Below, piece after piece: positions 1-11,296 of a stretch of DNA of 64,000 nucleotides; position 1 is the stretch's first letter, and every line of letters starts with the position of its first letter. This stretch comes from Dryobates pubescens. Lineage: Eukaryota; Chordata; Aves; Piciformes; Picidae. The position numbers and the translations under genes were made by a program. The notes under the pieces are model-generated. The model was given only the letters and a program-made list of their open reading frames with translations. It was not told the origin of the DNA and did no database searches. The stretch covers positions 7,270,623 to 7,334,622 of the forward strand of contig NC_071617.1 in the NCBI RefSeq assembly GCF_014839835.1. Direction: 5' to 3'.

Positions 1-120
1 GAGACTGGATGGGGTACTTCATGCCATGGTTTAGTTGATTAGATAGTGTTGGATGATAGGTTGGATGCAATCATCTCAAGGTCTTTTCCAACCTGGTTAA
101 TTCTATTCTATTCTATTCTA
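1..120 (+). mobile_element. CR1 LINE 3' end, cut by window start
   Basis: The sequence matches the last 100 bases of the main CR1 group here (ATGGTTTAGTTGATTAGAT, then TTTTCCAACCTGG) and ends in four TTCTA units. Its 5' limit is outside the window. Confidence 0.9.
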
Positions 121-615
121 AATTACCATTGGATGTAGAAGGGAAAATAATGACAAGGTCTTAATTCCATTGTTCTGATAACTAACATAAAGTTAGCTCT
201 GTAAACTCTTTCTCTTTTTGATTTTTCCACTCTAGCAGATAGTAGCTGATTGCTTGCTGACCTTGACTGCATTCTGTGTCATGGCTAAGTACTAGCAGCC
301 TACTCTCTGCTCTTCTTTCACCCTTTTTACCTTGTATAGGATGGGGAAGGGGTGCAGGGAGGGGGTAGCTGTTGGTGACCAGGACAAAACCAAGGAGTTT
401 CTTGTGCTGTTTATAAATTGTAAATATTGTATATTTTGTACATATTCATTGCATTCCATAGTTTCAGATTGTAGATTTGTTTGTAAATACAGCTTCTCTT
501 CCAACCTGGTCTATTCTATTCCATTCCATTCCATTCCATTCCATTCCATTCCATTTGCTTCCATCTGAGCTGGTCTGGCAATTTTATGTTGGGGGTTCAT
601 TTCAACACCACCACA
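121..615. mobile_element. LTR fossil, family A copy 1
   Basis: It is homologous to 17940-18336 and 48757-49473. The LTR proper probably begins with TG near 176 and ends with CA at 615; 121-175 is shared with copy 3 only. It looks like an old solo or partial LTR of an endogenous retrovirus. No internal genes are seen, and a very short CR1 has inserted at 497-552. The retroviral class is not resolved. Confidence 0.6.
497..552 (+). mobile_element. Ultra-short CR1 insertion with ATTCC tail
   Basis: Only about 24 bases of CR1 3' end (TCTTCCAACCTGGTCTATTC) plus an ATTCC array interrupt the LTR. The host LTR reads continuously across the same point in copy 2 (AGCTTC then ATTTGCTTCC). Confidence 0.75.
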
Positions 616-2788
616 CAGTGGAAGATGTACAAGGTGTCTGGAAAAACACTGGGTTTCTGTTGTTGTTTATGTGGCTTATTTTTTTACACTAGCTTCACCA
701 TCTTAGCAGAATACCAGACACAGGTCTTACATTGGTTTCAGCAGAGGGATGGACTGGAGTAACTAGTCAATACAATAATACTGCACAGGGCTGCAGGGAT
801 GAAGACATGACAAGCTATAGTAAGATCAGTAGGGCAGCATCATCATTAAAGGTTGGGTTGGGTTTTTTTTCCCTGCATTAAGTTTTCCACAGACACAAGA
901 GCGTTAGTAATTTTAACTTTGATTGAGACCTGCTATTATCCACTCTCGGCATGTGGGAGCAAACTGGCACTTGGATAAATCACCCAAAAAAAAAAAAGGA
1001 AAAAAAGCAAGCCACTTAGCATGCTGCTTTTGTCAATAACACCTTTCTCTGAAGGTACAAGGCTGAGTGCTGTAGGGACAGCGTGTGAGAAGAGAAAAGC
1101 AAGGCTGCAGCAGCCCTCTGAAGCGTGCTCAAGGTCAGCTCCTCTCACAGAAGAGCCAGGAGCGCACGTTTGACTTGGAAGGTATTCTGATATGTTTAAA
1201 AAATTTAAGCAATTGAATAATTCAGTGAATGAAAGCCATCAGGGTTCTAATGCAGTGTTAATGGGGTCTTTCAGGAGTCGGGAAGATCGGTTTTGTGAGC
1301 GACAGAACTGGAGCCATTAGCAAGCTCATCCAAGAGTAATCATCCATCAAAGGTGAGTGCCTGCACATCCACTATGCAGAGGAGGACGAGGAGCAGCACA
1401 AGCATTCCTGCAGCTGGTTACATACCTCTGAATTGCTTTGTTTTCCTCCTGCAGGCACTCAGCCCAGAGGTGTGTTTGCCAGCCTTCAGCAATGGGTAAA
1501 GCAGGCAGTGGCTCCACCAGTGTGAGTATGCAGGAGGTCACTTTCTGCACAACCAGTGCTGCTCTAGGTGAGAAGCAAATCAAACTGATTTGAAACATGG
1601 AGTACCTCTCACATGGTCATTGAGAGGAAGACTTGCTGGACAATCTCCACAAAACTATTTTGGATTGGTATTTCCTTCCAAGTGCACCAGCAGTGCTTAT
1701 GTGTCAAATGACCACTAGGAGTAAGGTCTCCGGTTGCTCCTCTAACATTGCTGGAACAGCCTCCAGAATACATTTCCAGCTCCTGCTAACTCCTACTGGA
1801 TGTGTCTTCTACACCAAGGCCTCTGGAAAGGACCTGAACTGGAGGAGTTTTGGCACTTGATGTGTGCTGTGTACCATGCATTAATAAATGAGTCTGATCT
1901 GAAGGTCTAATACAGTTACTAGATCATACAAAACTGTCTACTGTTTTGTAATGTTTAATTTACTATGGCAACCTGCAGCCATCCAAACTGCTTCAGCCTC
2001 CCTTTGACAACCCCCTGGTGCCTTGAGAGATGCTCTCCCAGCTGAGGAGTCTGTGTCACCAGCACCTCTGAGTCAACACAGCAGCGCAGTCCCTCCAGAG
2101 CAGTCAGCTGCTTCTCACCCTCCATCACGATTCCAAGTGAAGCCACTCCCTCACCACTGAGGGTAGAGTCACAAGGGACCCTGTGGCCCAACTGTCTTCA
2201 CAAAGACTGGGCAAGAAGGATGGCAGCACCAGCCTTCAGCCACCCATAGCTGCAACCTCTTTTGGGGGGTGAGCTTTGGGACTGCTCAGGCTGCATGGCA
2301 AGTTGGGGAACCTCTGTAGGGTTACCTCCATATCCATCTCTTCCTGTCACATTCTGTGGTTTGTGAGGGATGTGATTCACTATCCCAGCAGTCTGCTGTG
2401 CTGCCTGTGCCCCATGATAGTGCTTATTGAGAGCAGTGACTCACTGGTTCCCCCCCAGCCCACAGGATGGTGGGACTTTGCTTCTCACAGGGGCTGAGGC
2501 ATCACAGGACCCAGCTTTGGACAGATGGGATTATGTGGCACGTGGCTGTGGCAAAACAGAGATGCTGGGTTGAAAGGAAGAGACTTTCCTTAAGCTTATC
2601 TGAGAAAAGCCACTGTTGCAGTAGCTGCCTTGCCCAGATGAGGACTAGTGCTGTTGCTGCTGGCACTAATGTAAAGTTTTCTAAAAGGCTTCCCTAGGTA
2701 GACAAGGATTTCCTTTTTAAACCAGGATAGGTTGAGATGATTAGGTCACTTCCATGTTTTCTTCTAATGTATGCAACAGTGGCTGGAA
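616..2788. other. No recognised feature
   Basis: This is mixed single-copy-looking sequence with an A run near 987-1003. The short open frames show no family resemblance. Confidence 0.4.
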
Positions 2789-2852
2789 TCACAGAGTCAT
2801 GCCTCGTGTAGGTTGGGCCTCAAGAGGTCATCTGATCAACCTCCAAGTCTAA
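2789..2852 (-). mobile_element. Old CR1 3' end fragment
   Basis: The minus-strand CR1 terminus is recognisable (AATCACAGAGTCATG, then GTTGGGCCTCAAGAGGTCAT) but diverged and only about 60 bases long. Confidence 0.55.
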
Positions 2853-3445
2853 AATACAAGTTAGTTATGTGTAAGCATGTTGGGTTATGTTGTGCCTTGT
2901 AAGGGATCATACGAAATGAGTTTTTGAGAGATTGCAAGGTGTGTTGGGAAAGAGAGTAGTTGAGACATTACTCAGTACCACCAAGGGTGCTGCGGCTGGA
3001 GACAAAGCGAAACAGGAGGCAGCCACTGCATTGCAGTCAGAGCCTGCCTCTGAGCCTCCCATCTTCTGGTCAGTTCCAGCAAGTCCATTAAAAAAGTGTG
3101 TTGGTTTATCCCACTTCTGTCTAGACTGTCTTCACAATCTCCTTCCTCTGATAAAATAGCAATCCCTACCTGAAGCCCCTTGAGGAGGCAGAGCGCTCCT
3201 GTGATGTCCAGACAGAGTGCCCGTGGGCCTGAAGCATGAGCAGGGAGATGTGGGGGCACCAGCAGAACAGTCTGGGCACTGCTGCCCCAAATACTAGCTC
3301 AGCTACCCCTATCTCTCCCTGAGAGTCCACCACTGTCTCTGATGTCCCACCCTAGCCCCACAGTTGCAAAATGATGTGTGGCAATAATGCCATGAGCACA
3401 CTTTGGTCTAAGGGCACAGAGGAGGTACACAACAGATGAGGATAC
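2853..3445. other. No recognised feature
   Basis: I see no gene, RNA or repeat here. Confidence 0.35.
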
Positions 3446-3847
3446 ACAACAACCCCATGCTACAGGTGAGGGTCAGAGTGGCTGGAGAGCAGCCAGGCAG
3501 AAAGGGACCTGGGGGTACTGGTTGACAGCTAACTGAACATGAGCCAGCAGTGTACCCAGGTGGCCAAGAAGGCCAATGGCATCCTGGCCTGTATCAGGAA
3601 CAGAGTGGCCTGCAGGAGCAGGTGCCCCTGTACTCAGCACTGGTCAGACCACACCTTGAGTCCTGTGTCCAGTTCTGGGCCCCTCAGTTTAGGAAAGATG
3701 TTGAGCTGCTGGAAGGTGTCCAGAGAAGGGCAACAAAGTTGGGGAGGGGTTTGGAGCACAGCCCTGTGAGGAGAGGCTGAGGGAGCTGGGGTTGCTTAGC
3801 CTGGAGAAGAGAAAGGTCAGGGGAGACCTTATTGCTGTCTACAGCTC
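3446..3847 (+). mobile_element. CR1 fragment, 3' end missing
   Basis: It covers the ORF2 stretch from ACAACAACCCCATGC to GACCTTATTGCTGTCTACAG and stops abruptly a few bases before the duplicated segment that begins at 3854. The loss of its 3' end suggests rearrangement at the duplication breakpoint. Confidence 0.85.
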
Positions 3848-3853
3848 TTCCCA

Positions 3854-4485
3854 CAGTGTCTCAGCCCAGTGATGAGCACAGTGGCATGGAAAGCATCCCA
3901 TAGCACATTTATTTGGGTAGTGGCTGCTCTCACCTGGTTCAGATTAAAGGGATCATATCCCAACAGTGGGTAAATGAGAGCTCTGCTCCCCAAGCCATGT
4001 CCATAGCTTCTCAGCTAGAAAGCAGGAATCCTACTCCTGCCTTTCAATTAATATAAATCATGCTGCTGCACCCCTGGTAGCTGCTTTTTTGTTCACATTA
4101 ATTGATGACTGTAATTAATATGAAATGCTTTTAAATGCTTACTTTGTATAACCTGTAACTTGCAATCATCACGAGAGCATGTCCTGTAGCTAGCCTTAGA
4201 TGACAGGCATAATTTGAGACTATTTCTTGTCCACTTTGCAGCCGAGCCAAGAAAGGGACCAAAGTGAATGCAGAAGTGTGGAGAGAAAAGATGACCATGG
4301 TAAATGGAGAGCAGTTAGTGGAATGCCCACAAAGTGAGTGTAGGTGCATCAGGCTTGTGTTTTGCAGCCCTTGTCTTTGGGTTTGGATGAAGGATTTAGC
4401 CCTGCATTGCGGTGGACAGCTGCCACTACAGCCTCCCCTGCACTCACTGAATTGCATGCTGTGATTTTGGCCATAGCCTAGCAGT
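3854..4485. repeat. Duplicated segment, copy 1 (about 630 bp)
   Basis: It is nearly identical to 7580-8204. I see two adjacent base differences near 4350/8067, and 12 bases (GATGAGCACAGT) near 3871 that are absent from copy 2. It is not CR1 and has no coding character. Both copies run into minus-strand CR1 on their right side. Confidence 0.9.
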
Positions 4486-4985
4486 GCAAAATCACAGAAC
4501 GGTCCAGGTCAGAAAGGACCTCAAAGGTCATCCAGTCTGACCTCCCTGCAGTCAGCAGGGACATCCCCAACAGGTTGCCCAGGGCTTTGTTGAGCCTCCC
4601 TTTGGATATCTCCAGGGAAGGAGCCTCAACCACCTCCCTGGGCAACCTGTTCCAGTGTTCCACCACCCTCATAGTGAAAAACTTCTTCCTGATATCCAAC
4701 CTAAATCTGCCCTTCCCTAGTTTGAATCCATTGCCCCTCATCCTGTCACCACAGGCCCTTGTAAACAGTCTTTCTCCTTCCTTCCATGTAGGCTCCCTTT
4801 AGGTACTGGCAGGCTGCTATTAGGTCTCCCTAGAGCCTTCTCCAGGCTGAACACCCCCAGCTCCCTCAGCCTGTCCTTGTAGCAGAGGTGCTCAGGTGCA
4901 TATACTTCCTATATTGAGGGCTCCAGACCTTCTGCAGCTTAAAGCCATTGCCTCTCCTCCTGTCACTGCAGGCCTTTGTAAACAA
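4486..4985 (-). mobile_element. CR1 pieces in tandem (minus strand)
   Basis: A CR1 3' end with the terminal AATCACAGAACGG runs to about 4932. It is followed by a second small minus-strand CR1 scrap (4933-4985) that repeats the ATTGCC..CTCCTGTCACTGCAGG region. Confidence 0.8.
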
Positions 4986-5197
4986 AGGATAATAAATCTG
5001 ATGATAGAAAAAAAGTTCAACAGGTTACCCAGAGAGGTTGTGGAGTCTACTTCTCTGGAGACTTTCAAGACCCCTCTGGATGCATTCCTGTGTGACCTTT
5101 GCTAGATACTGTGGTCCTGCTCTGGCAGGGCCGTTGGACTTGATGATCTCCAGAGGCCTCTTCCAGCCCCTAATATCCTGTGATCCTGTGCCTCTGG
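4986..5197 (+). mobile_element. CR1 3' end, older subfamily
   Basis: CAGGTTACCCAGAGAGGTTG through GGACTTGATGATCTCCAGAG to a CCTGTGATCCTGTG terminus identifies it. It lies head-to-head with the preceding minus-strand piece. Confidence 0.8.
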
Positions 5198-5244
5198 TCA
5201 AATTTTGCTATAGGCAAGGATGGGTGCAAAAATGGTGGTGGTGG

Positions 5245-5500
5245 AGCAGGAGCTGTTGAGGCAGGGGACAAGTGGGGTGGAGAGGGAGCAGGAGCTGTTG
5301 AGGCAGGGGACAAGAGGGGTGGAGAGGGAGCAGGAGCTGTTGAGGCAGGGGACAAGAGGGGTGGAGAGGGAGCAGGAGCTGTTGAGGCAGGGGACAAGAG
5401 GGGTGGAGAGGGAGCAGGGGCTGTTGAGGCAGGGGACAAGAGGGGTGGAGAGGGAGCAGGAGCAGAAGCTGTTGAGGCACAGGGCAGGGTGGTGGAGAGG
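5245..5500. repeat. 42-bp G-rich minisatellite, about 5.5 units
   Basis: The unit contains GAGCTGTTGAGGCAGGGGAC followed by a purine-rich half. Five clear units are followed by one degenerate unit. Because 42 is a multiple of three, frames stay open on both strands. A CR1-like terminus follows at 5548-5605. Confidence 0.9.
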
Positions 5501-5547
5501 GAGCAGGATCTGCTTTGGGAAAATGAAGGCTGGGGGGTGGGAGGGGG

Positions 5548-5605
5548 GTTAAACTAGATGACCTGCTGAGGCTCCTTCCAACTCTGGTGATTCTGTGACT
5601 CTAGG
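5548..5605 (+). mobile_element. CR1 terminal scrap
   Basis: TAAACTAGATGACCTGCTGA, then CCTTCCAACTCTGG and GATTCTGTGACTCTAG match a CR1 3' terminus. The minisatellite separates it from the CR1 at 4986-5197. Confidence 0.6.
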
Positions 5606-6104
5606 ATCTAATTTTAACCCCCTTGCCATGGGCAAGGACACCTTGCAGTAGACCAAGTCAGCCTCTTTAAGGGCATATTTATTTATTTACTGTACAATGC
5701 AATCAAAAGCTAATCTGGTAGCTCTGATGGATTATGGATTTGAAGCTACCTTATCTTGAGAATAAGGTCTTCTGTATATTGCCATAAGAAATGAAATAAT
5801 TAGATGAAATTCAAGAGTGACTAAAAATTACTGGTGTAAGAACCATTTAAAATCTCACTGAATTTGTGAAAGGGTTTGGCTGTTTCACTCCTATTGCTCA
5901 GCAAAAGTTAGTCTTTATCTGAAGTGTAGGGAGTGGAAACACTGAAGTAAATTCATAATGCCATGACAAGTTGTCTTACCAATGTTAAATTATGATGTGA
6001 CTTTCAAAGGAGCAAGTTGCCTTTCATCTTGCCATGTACCACCTTTGTGTGTGTGTGTTTGTAAGGGAGGTAAAATTTTCTGTTAGGAAGCCATCTCCAC
6101 ACAA
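5606..6104. other. No recognised feature
   Basis: AT-rich sequence without a recognisable gene or repeat; a short GT run lies at 6045-6060. Confidence 0.35.
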
Positions 6105-6885
6105 CTCAAACCTCATAGAGTTCAATAAGGACAAGTGCAGGGTCCTGCATCTGGGGAGGAATAACAGCAGGCACCAGTACAGGTTAGGGGCTGTCCTGCT
6201 GGAGAGCAGCTCCATGGAGAAAGGCCTTGGAGTCCTAGTGGACAGCAAGTTCTGCACAGGACAGCAATGTGCCCTTGTGGCCAAGAGAGCCAATGGGATC
6301 CTGGGGTGCATCAAGAAAAGTGTGTCCAGCAGCTCTAGGGAGGTTCTTCTCCCCCTCTGCTCTATCCTGGTGAGACCACACCTGGAATACTGTGTCCTAT
6401 TTTGGGTTTCCCAGGTCAAATGAGACAGACACCTGCTGGAGAGAATCCAACAGAGAGCCATGAAGATGATTAGGGGACATGAACATCTCCCCTGTGAAGA
6501 AAGACTGAGTGCCCTGTGGCTGTTTAGCCTTGAGAAGACTGAGAGGGGATCAGATTAATGTCTATCAATATCTAAGGACTGGATGTCAAGTGGAGGGGGC
6601 CAATCTCTTCTCAGTGGTGCACAGTAATAAGACAAGGAACAACAGGTACATGCTTGAATATAGAAGGTTTCACTTCAGCGTGAGGAGAAACTTCTTTCCA
6701 GTAAGGATTACAGAGCACTGGAACAGGCTGTCCAGAGAGGTTGTGGAGTTTCCTTCTCTGGTGACTTTCCAAACCCACCTGGATGCATTCCTGTGCAGAC
6801 TACCCTAAATGATGGTGCTGTGGCAGTGGGGCTGGACTTGATCTCTGGAGGTCCCTTCCAACCTCTAATGTACTGTGATGACCCC
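6105..6885 (+). mobile_element. CR1 3' part, about 780 bp, older subfamily
   Basis: It covers ORF2 from the TTCAATAAGGACAAGTGCAG motif (FNKDKCRVLHLG) through GTGAGACCACACCTGG to the terminus CCAACCTCTAATGTACTGTG. The reading frame is broken in several places. Confidence 0.92.
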
Positions 6886-7129
6886 TACCAGCCCAGGGGT
6901 CCCTTTCCTGAAGGGTGTCTGTGGATGCCATCTCCAGCACAAAGCAGCAAAGCTGCCTTGCGGGAGTGCTGCTTGGTGATATCAAAGCCCAGCATGATGA
7001 ACAGCAGCAACTAGGCTTTGCAAGCACAAATTATTTCTGAAACAGAATGCATCTCTTCTCACTTTCTCTGTTGCTGACAGATATTGCAAACCTACACTTG
7101 TCTCTCCCTGCTCTGCCAGATAGGAATGG

Positions 7130-7478
7130 AGCACAAGCACTGTGAGGAGAGGCTGAGGGAGCTGAGGAGGCTGTAGCCAGGTGGGGATTGGGGTCTTCTC
7201 CCAGGCAACTAGCAACAGAACAAGAGGACACAGTCTCAAGCTGTGCAGGGGGAAGTTTAGGCTTGGCCTTACAAAGAAGTTCTTCACAGAAAGAGTGATT
7301 TGCCATTGTAATGGGCTGCCCAGGGAGGTGATGGGATCAAAGTAGCTGGTGATGTTTGAGAAGAGACTGGATGAGGCACTTAGTGCCATGGTCTACTTGA
7401 GTAGATAGGGTTGGGTGATTGGTTGGACTTGATGTTCTTGGAGGTATCTTCCAACCTGGCTGATTCTGTGATTCTGAG
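7130..7478 (+). mobile_element. CR1 3' end with internal deletion
   Basis: It jumps from GAGGGAGCTGAGG to AGGCTGTAGCCAGG, losing about 100 bases present in sister copies. The two sides share an AGG-type microhomology. The terminus is GATTCTGTGATTCTG. Confidence 0.85.
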
Positions 7479-7579
7479 GTGAATAGGGGTGCATGTAGCT
7501 AATGTATTGCAAGTCTGGCACTACTGGTGCCCATCAAGGAGACAAAACAATCTCATCTCAGTTATTTCTGAAGAACTTT

Positions 7580-8204
7580 CAGTGTCTCAGCCCAGTGGCA
7601 TGGAAAGCATCCCATAGCACATTTATTTGGGTAGTGGCTGCTCTCACCTGGTTCAGATTAAAGGGATCATATCCCAACAGTGGGTAAATGAGAGCTCTGC
7701 TCCCCAAGCCATGTCCATAGCTTCTCAGCTAGAAAGCAGGAATCCTACTCCTGCCTTTCAATTAATATAAATCATGCTGCTGCACCCCTGGTAGCTGCTT
7801 TTTTGTTCACATTAATTGATGACTGTAATTAATATGAAATGCTTTTAAATGCTTACTTTGTATAACCTGTAACTTGCAATCATCACGAGAGCATGTCCTG
7901 TAGCTAGCCTTAGATGACAGGCATAATTTGAGACTATTTCTTGTCCACTTTGCAGCCGAGCCAAGAAAGGGACCAAAGTGAATGCAGAAGTGTGGAGAGA
8001 AAAGATGACCATGGTAAATGGAGAGCAGTTAGTGGAATGCCCACAAAGTGAGTGTAGGTGCATCAGGTCTGTGTTTTGCAGCCCTTGTCTTTGGGTTTGG
8101 ATGAAGGATTTAGCCCTGCATTGCGGTGGACAGCTGCCACTACAGCCTCCCCTGCACTCACTGAATTGCATGCTGTGATTTTGGCCATAGCCTAGCAGTG
8201 CAAA
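7580..8204. repeat. Duplicated segment, copy 2
   Basis: This is the direct copy of 3854-4485, in the same orientation and about 3.7 kb away. The left edge (after AGAACTTT) shares nothing with the left flank of copy 1; the right edge enters CR1 as copy 1 does. Confidence 0.9.
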
Positions 8205-8550
8205 ATCAGAGAATCACAGAATGGTCCAGGTCAGAAAGGACCCCAAAGGTCATCCAGTCTGACCTCCCTGCAGTCATCAGGGATATCCCCAACTAAACAG
8301 TCTCTCTCCACCCTTCCTGTAGGCTCCCTTCAGGTACTGGCAGGCTGTTATTAGGTCTCCCCAGAGCCTCTTCTCCAAGCTGAACAGCCCCAGCTCCCTC
8401 TGCCTGTCCTCATAGCAGAGGTGCTCCAACCCCTTGATCAGTTTTGTGGCCCTCCTCTGCACCCTCTCCATCAGGTCCATGTCCTTCCTCTACTGAGTGC
8501 TCCAGACCTGTACACTGTACTGCAGGTGTGCAGTAATAGGTAGCTCCACA
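8205..8550 (-). mobile_element. CR1 (minus) abutting the duplicated segment
   Basis: It is the same subfamily as 4486-4932 but visibly more diverged from it than the two flanking duplicate copies are from each other, and it lacks about 230 internal bases. Confidence 0.8.
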
Positions 8551-8555
8551 GCAGC

Positions 8556-8765
8556 ATGAGGAAAACTTTCCTCCCTGTGAGGGTGCTGAAACACTAGAAC
8601 AGGCTGCCCCAGGGGTTTGTGGAATCTCCCTCTCTGGAGTTACTGAACACCCTCCTGCAAGCATTCCTGTTTGATCTGGTGTAGGTGATCCTACTCTGGC
8701 AGGGGAGTTGTACTGGATGATCTCCAGAGGTCTCTCCCAGCCCTTAAGCTCCTATGAGTCTGTGA
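8556..8765 (+). mobile_element. CR1 3' end, older subfamily
   Basis: GTGATCTGGTGTAGGTGATC, GGATGATCTCCAGAGGTC and a decayed CTATGAGTCTGTGAAG terminus identify it. Confidence 0.75.
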
Positions 8766-9019
8766 AGAGTGACTGTATCATGTGGGTGACCAAAAAATTG
8801 TCCATATGTGCTGTCAGCTTAGAGTGTGTCTGGCATTGATCTAATGGTTCCCATGGCTTCCACTACCAACAGCAAATCTCCAGACATAAAAGCAGTCATT
8901 CTTTTTCCATGTAATTTTTTTTTCAGTGCAAATGACCGAGTTTAGATTGAGATTTTAGTTCAAACTGAAGCCCAGGGCCCGAGCCCCTTAGAACTGTGAT
9001 GGTAGCATGATTTCAGTTC

Positions 9020-9406
9020 AGCGGCTGAGGGAGCTGGGGTTGCTTAGCCTGGAGAAGAGGAGGCTCAGGGGAGACCTTATTGCTCTCTACAACTACCTGA
9101 AGGGAGGTTGTAGACAGGTGGATGTTGGTCTCTTCTCCCAGGCAGCCAGCACCAGAACAAGAGGACACAGTCTCAAGCTGCACCAGGGGAGGTTTAGACT
9201 GGATGTTAGGAAGAAGTTCTTCACAGAGAGATTGGCCATTGGAATGTGCTGCCCAGGGAGGTGGTGGAGTCACCACCCCTGGAGGTGTTTAGGAAGAGAC
9301 TTGATGGGGTGCTTGGTGCCATGGTTTAGTTAATTAGATGGTGTTGGATGGTAGGTTGGACTTGATCTCAGAGGTCTCTTCCAGCCTGGTTAATTCTATT
9401 GTATTC
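9020..9406 (+). mobile_element. CR1 3' end, main group
   Basis: The ORF2 C-terminus ([19 protein letters not shown]) starts at GCGGCTGAGGGAGCTGG; the copy ends with CTATTGTATTCT, so its pentanucleotide tail is short. Confidence 0.9.
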
Positions 9407-11296
9407 TCATGGCATCATAAATGTAATGAAGAATCCTTTGGCTTCATGGTGCAAACTAAAGGTGCATCAGGCCACCACGGAGGTCAGAGTTCAGCCCATC
9501 AAATAACTGAATGTTTCTTCGTCAGCAGGATTTGCACCCAGGACCTGTGCAAGATGTGTTTTCTCATGCTGAACAGGAATCTGTCCTTGACCATTAGGGT
9601 GCTGTACACCACGTGGGCTGTCAGTAATTCATGTGTACTGCGCTTGCAGCAAGAACCCTGACCAGATGGAAATCCCACACTCGCAGTCCCCAGCACCAGT
9701 CTCACACCACCAGCCCAGTGCTTTTCCCCAACTCAAGGCAATTCTCAATGTGAGTAAGGACCCACAGCACCTTCTGTTACAGTAAGACTATTTGTTCTGT
9801 CATACAGAATCTTCTGTTCAGAGCAAGTCTAGAGCCATGGCATGAGTCATCTGCTTTATTTTATTAGCGAGAAATTTGGCATATATTCACTAAGGCTTAC
9901 TCTGAAATCTTCTGCTCAGAGTGGAAATATTTCCATTGATTTCAAAGCTTGAAAGTCCTTAACACACTATTGAGTTTCAGTCTGTCAAATTTGTTCATTT
10001 GGGGCCTTCATGAATTGCAGAGCAGTTGTGTACAGAACCAAGTCATTGTGAAGATTAAATAAACCCCACCAACACCAGCCTCCAGGCACAGAATAGCAGC
10101 AAGAAACAAATATTGACATGGAAAAACAATGTGTGTACAGTGACATTCAGCTCCTGTAAAGTGATAGTCTCCATATAAACACAAACAGAACCATTTCCCC
10201 AGACCTGAATAAATGATACTGGTTGGTAAATATTTGTGTGTCTTTGATGTGTCTCTAAGCAGCCAGATGGAGCTGGAAAAGGCATTCACAGGTGAGAATT
10301 CAGGGCAGATTTTTATTACAGGGGGTTTTCTTTCCCTCTATGCATTTGGGAGACCTTGAAAAGCAGATGCTTCCTTTCCTGGTTAGTGGATTACACACAG
10401 AGCAACGAAACTCTTAACAGATCATGGTGCAGTAGGTTTCTGTCAGCGGTTTCCTGACCCTGCCACTCATCCTGTGCTACGGTGCAGGGTTGCAAGCTTC
10501 AGAACATTTCTGAAGACAATTAGCTACTTCAGTGGGTTTTGTTTGGCTGCTTTTTTAATTTAGGGGCTTCATACCCATAGTCAGAAAGGGTTTATGTACC
10601 CAGGAGAGTGTGCTTCACTGGTTTTGTATGCATTATGGATTTGATGGACCAGGGTTTAATTTGTTGTAGGAGTTAAGAGACCTAAGCATCTTTAATCATA
10701 TAGCACCTACGTAATGGGCCTTTTCCTCTGTATGAGGAACAGCAGCACAGGTTTTCATTACAGGAATGAGTGAGCAGGCTCAGGCTCTTCAGGAAGGAGA
10801 GAGATGACTGAGTATCTGACCAATGACAACAGAAGTCTTTAAAATCACAAGTGACACAGGAAAGGTGGCAGGACAATAACTGTTCACCATGGAGAGTGAG
10901 TCTTTCCTATGAGGTTCCCTGCTGAGGTTCCCTTTAGGTGATAAAACAATAAAGGAGGATTTCAGGCACATACCCAGAGATAAGCCTAGTTCATTGGCAG
11001 CTTGTAGTGTTGCTGAATTTTGAGTGCTGACTCAGCATTCATTGGGGCTGCAGGACAAGTCAATCCCATTGTCTTTACACTGTCTTCCACTTGAAAACTG
11101 CCTTTGCCTGCTGGGAGGTGATAATGAGTGAGGGCTTGGGCTGTGCCTCCTGCAGGGCCTGTGTGCAGTATGAGAAGTGTGAGGCTTGCAAATGGTGTTG
11201 GGAACTTCCACTCCATGAGAGTAAAAATTAGGGTGCTCAGCTGGTGAGAAAAACCAAGTGTTCCTTCAGCAACATTTCCTAGTTGTATTAGACATC
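9407..11296. other. No recognised feature
   Basis: About 1.9 kb with no gene, RNA or repeat that I recognise; open frames are short and lack family motifs. Confidence 0.4.

Noticed and set aside
4131-4457. 108-codon minus-strand ORF repeated at 7845-8171
   Set aside because: It is present twice only because the segment is duplicated; no family motifs, and conservation of the DNA is equal at all codon positions.
3854-4485. 3' transduction by CR1
   Set aside because: The segment lies on the 3' side of the CR1 in both copies, but no second CR1-type tail closes it and the CR1 parts are more diverged than the segment.
5170-5557. Proline/serine- or glycine/glutamate-rich repeat proteins on both strands
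   Set aside because: They are translations of a 42-bp minisatellite that lacks stops in several frames.
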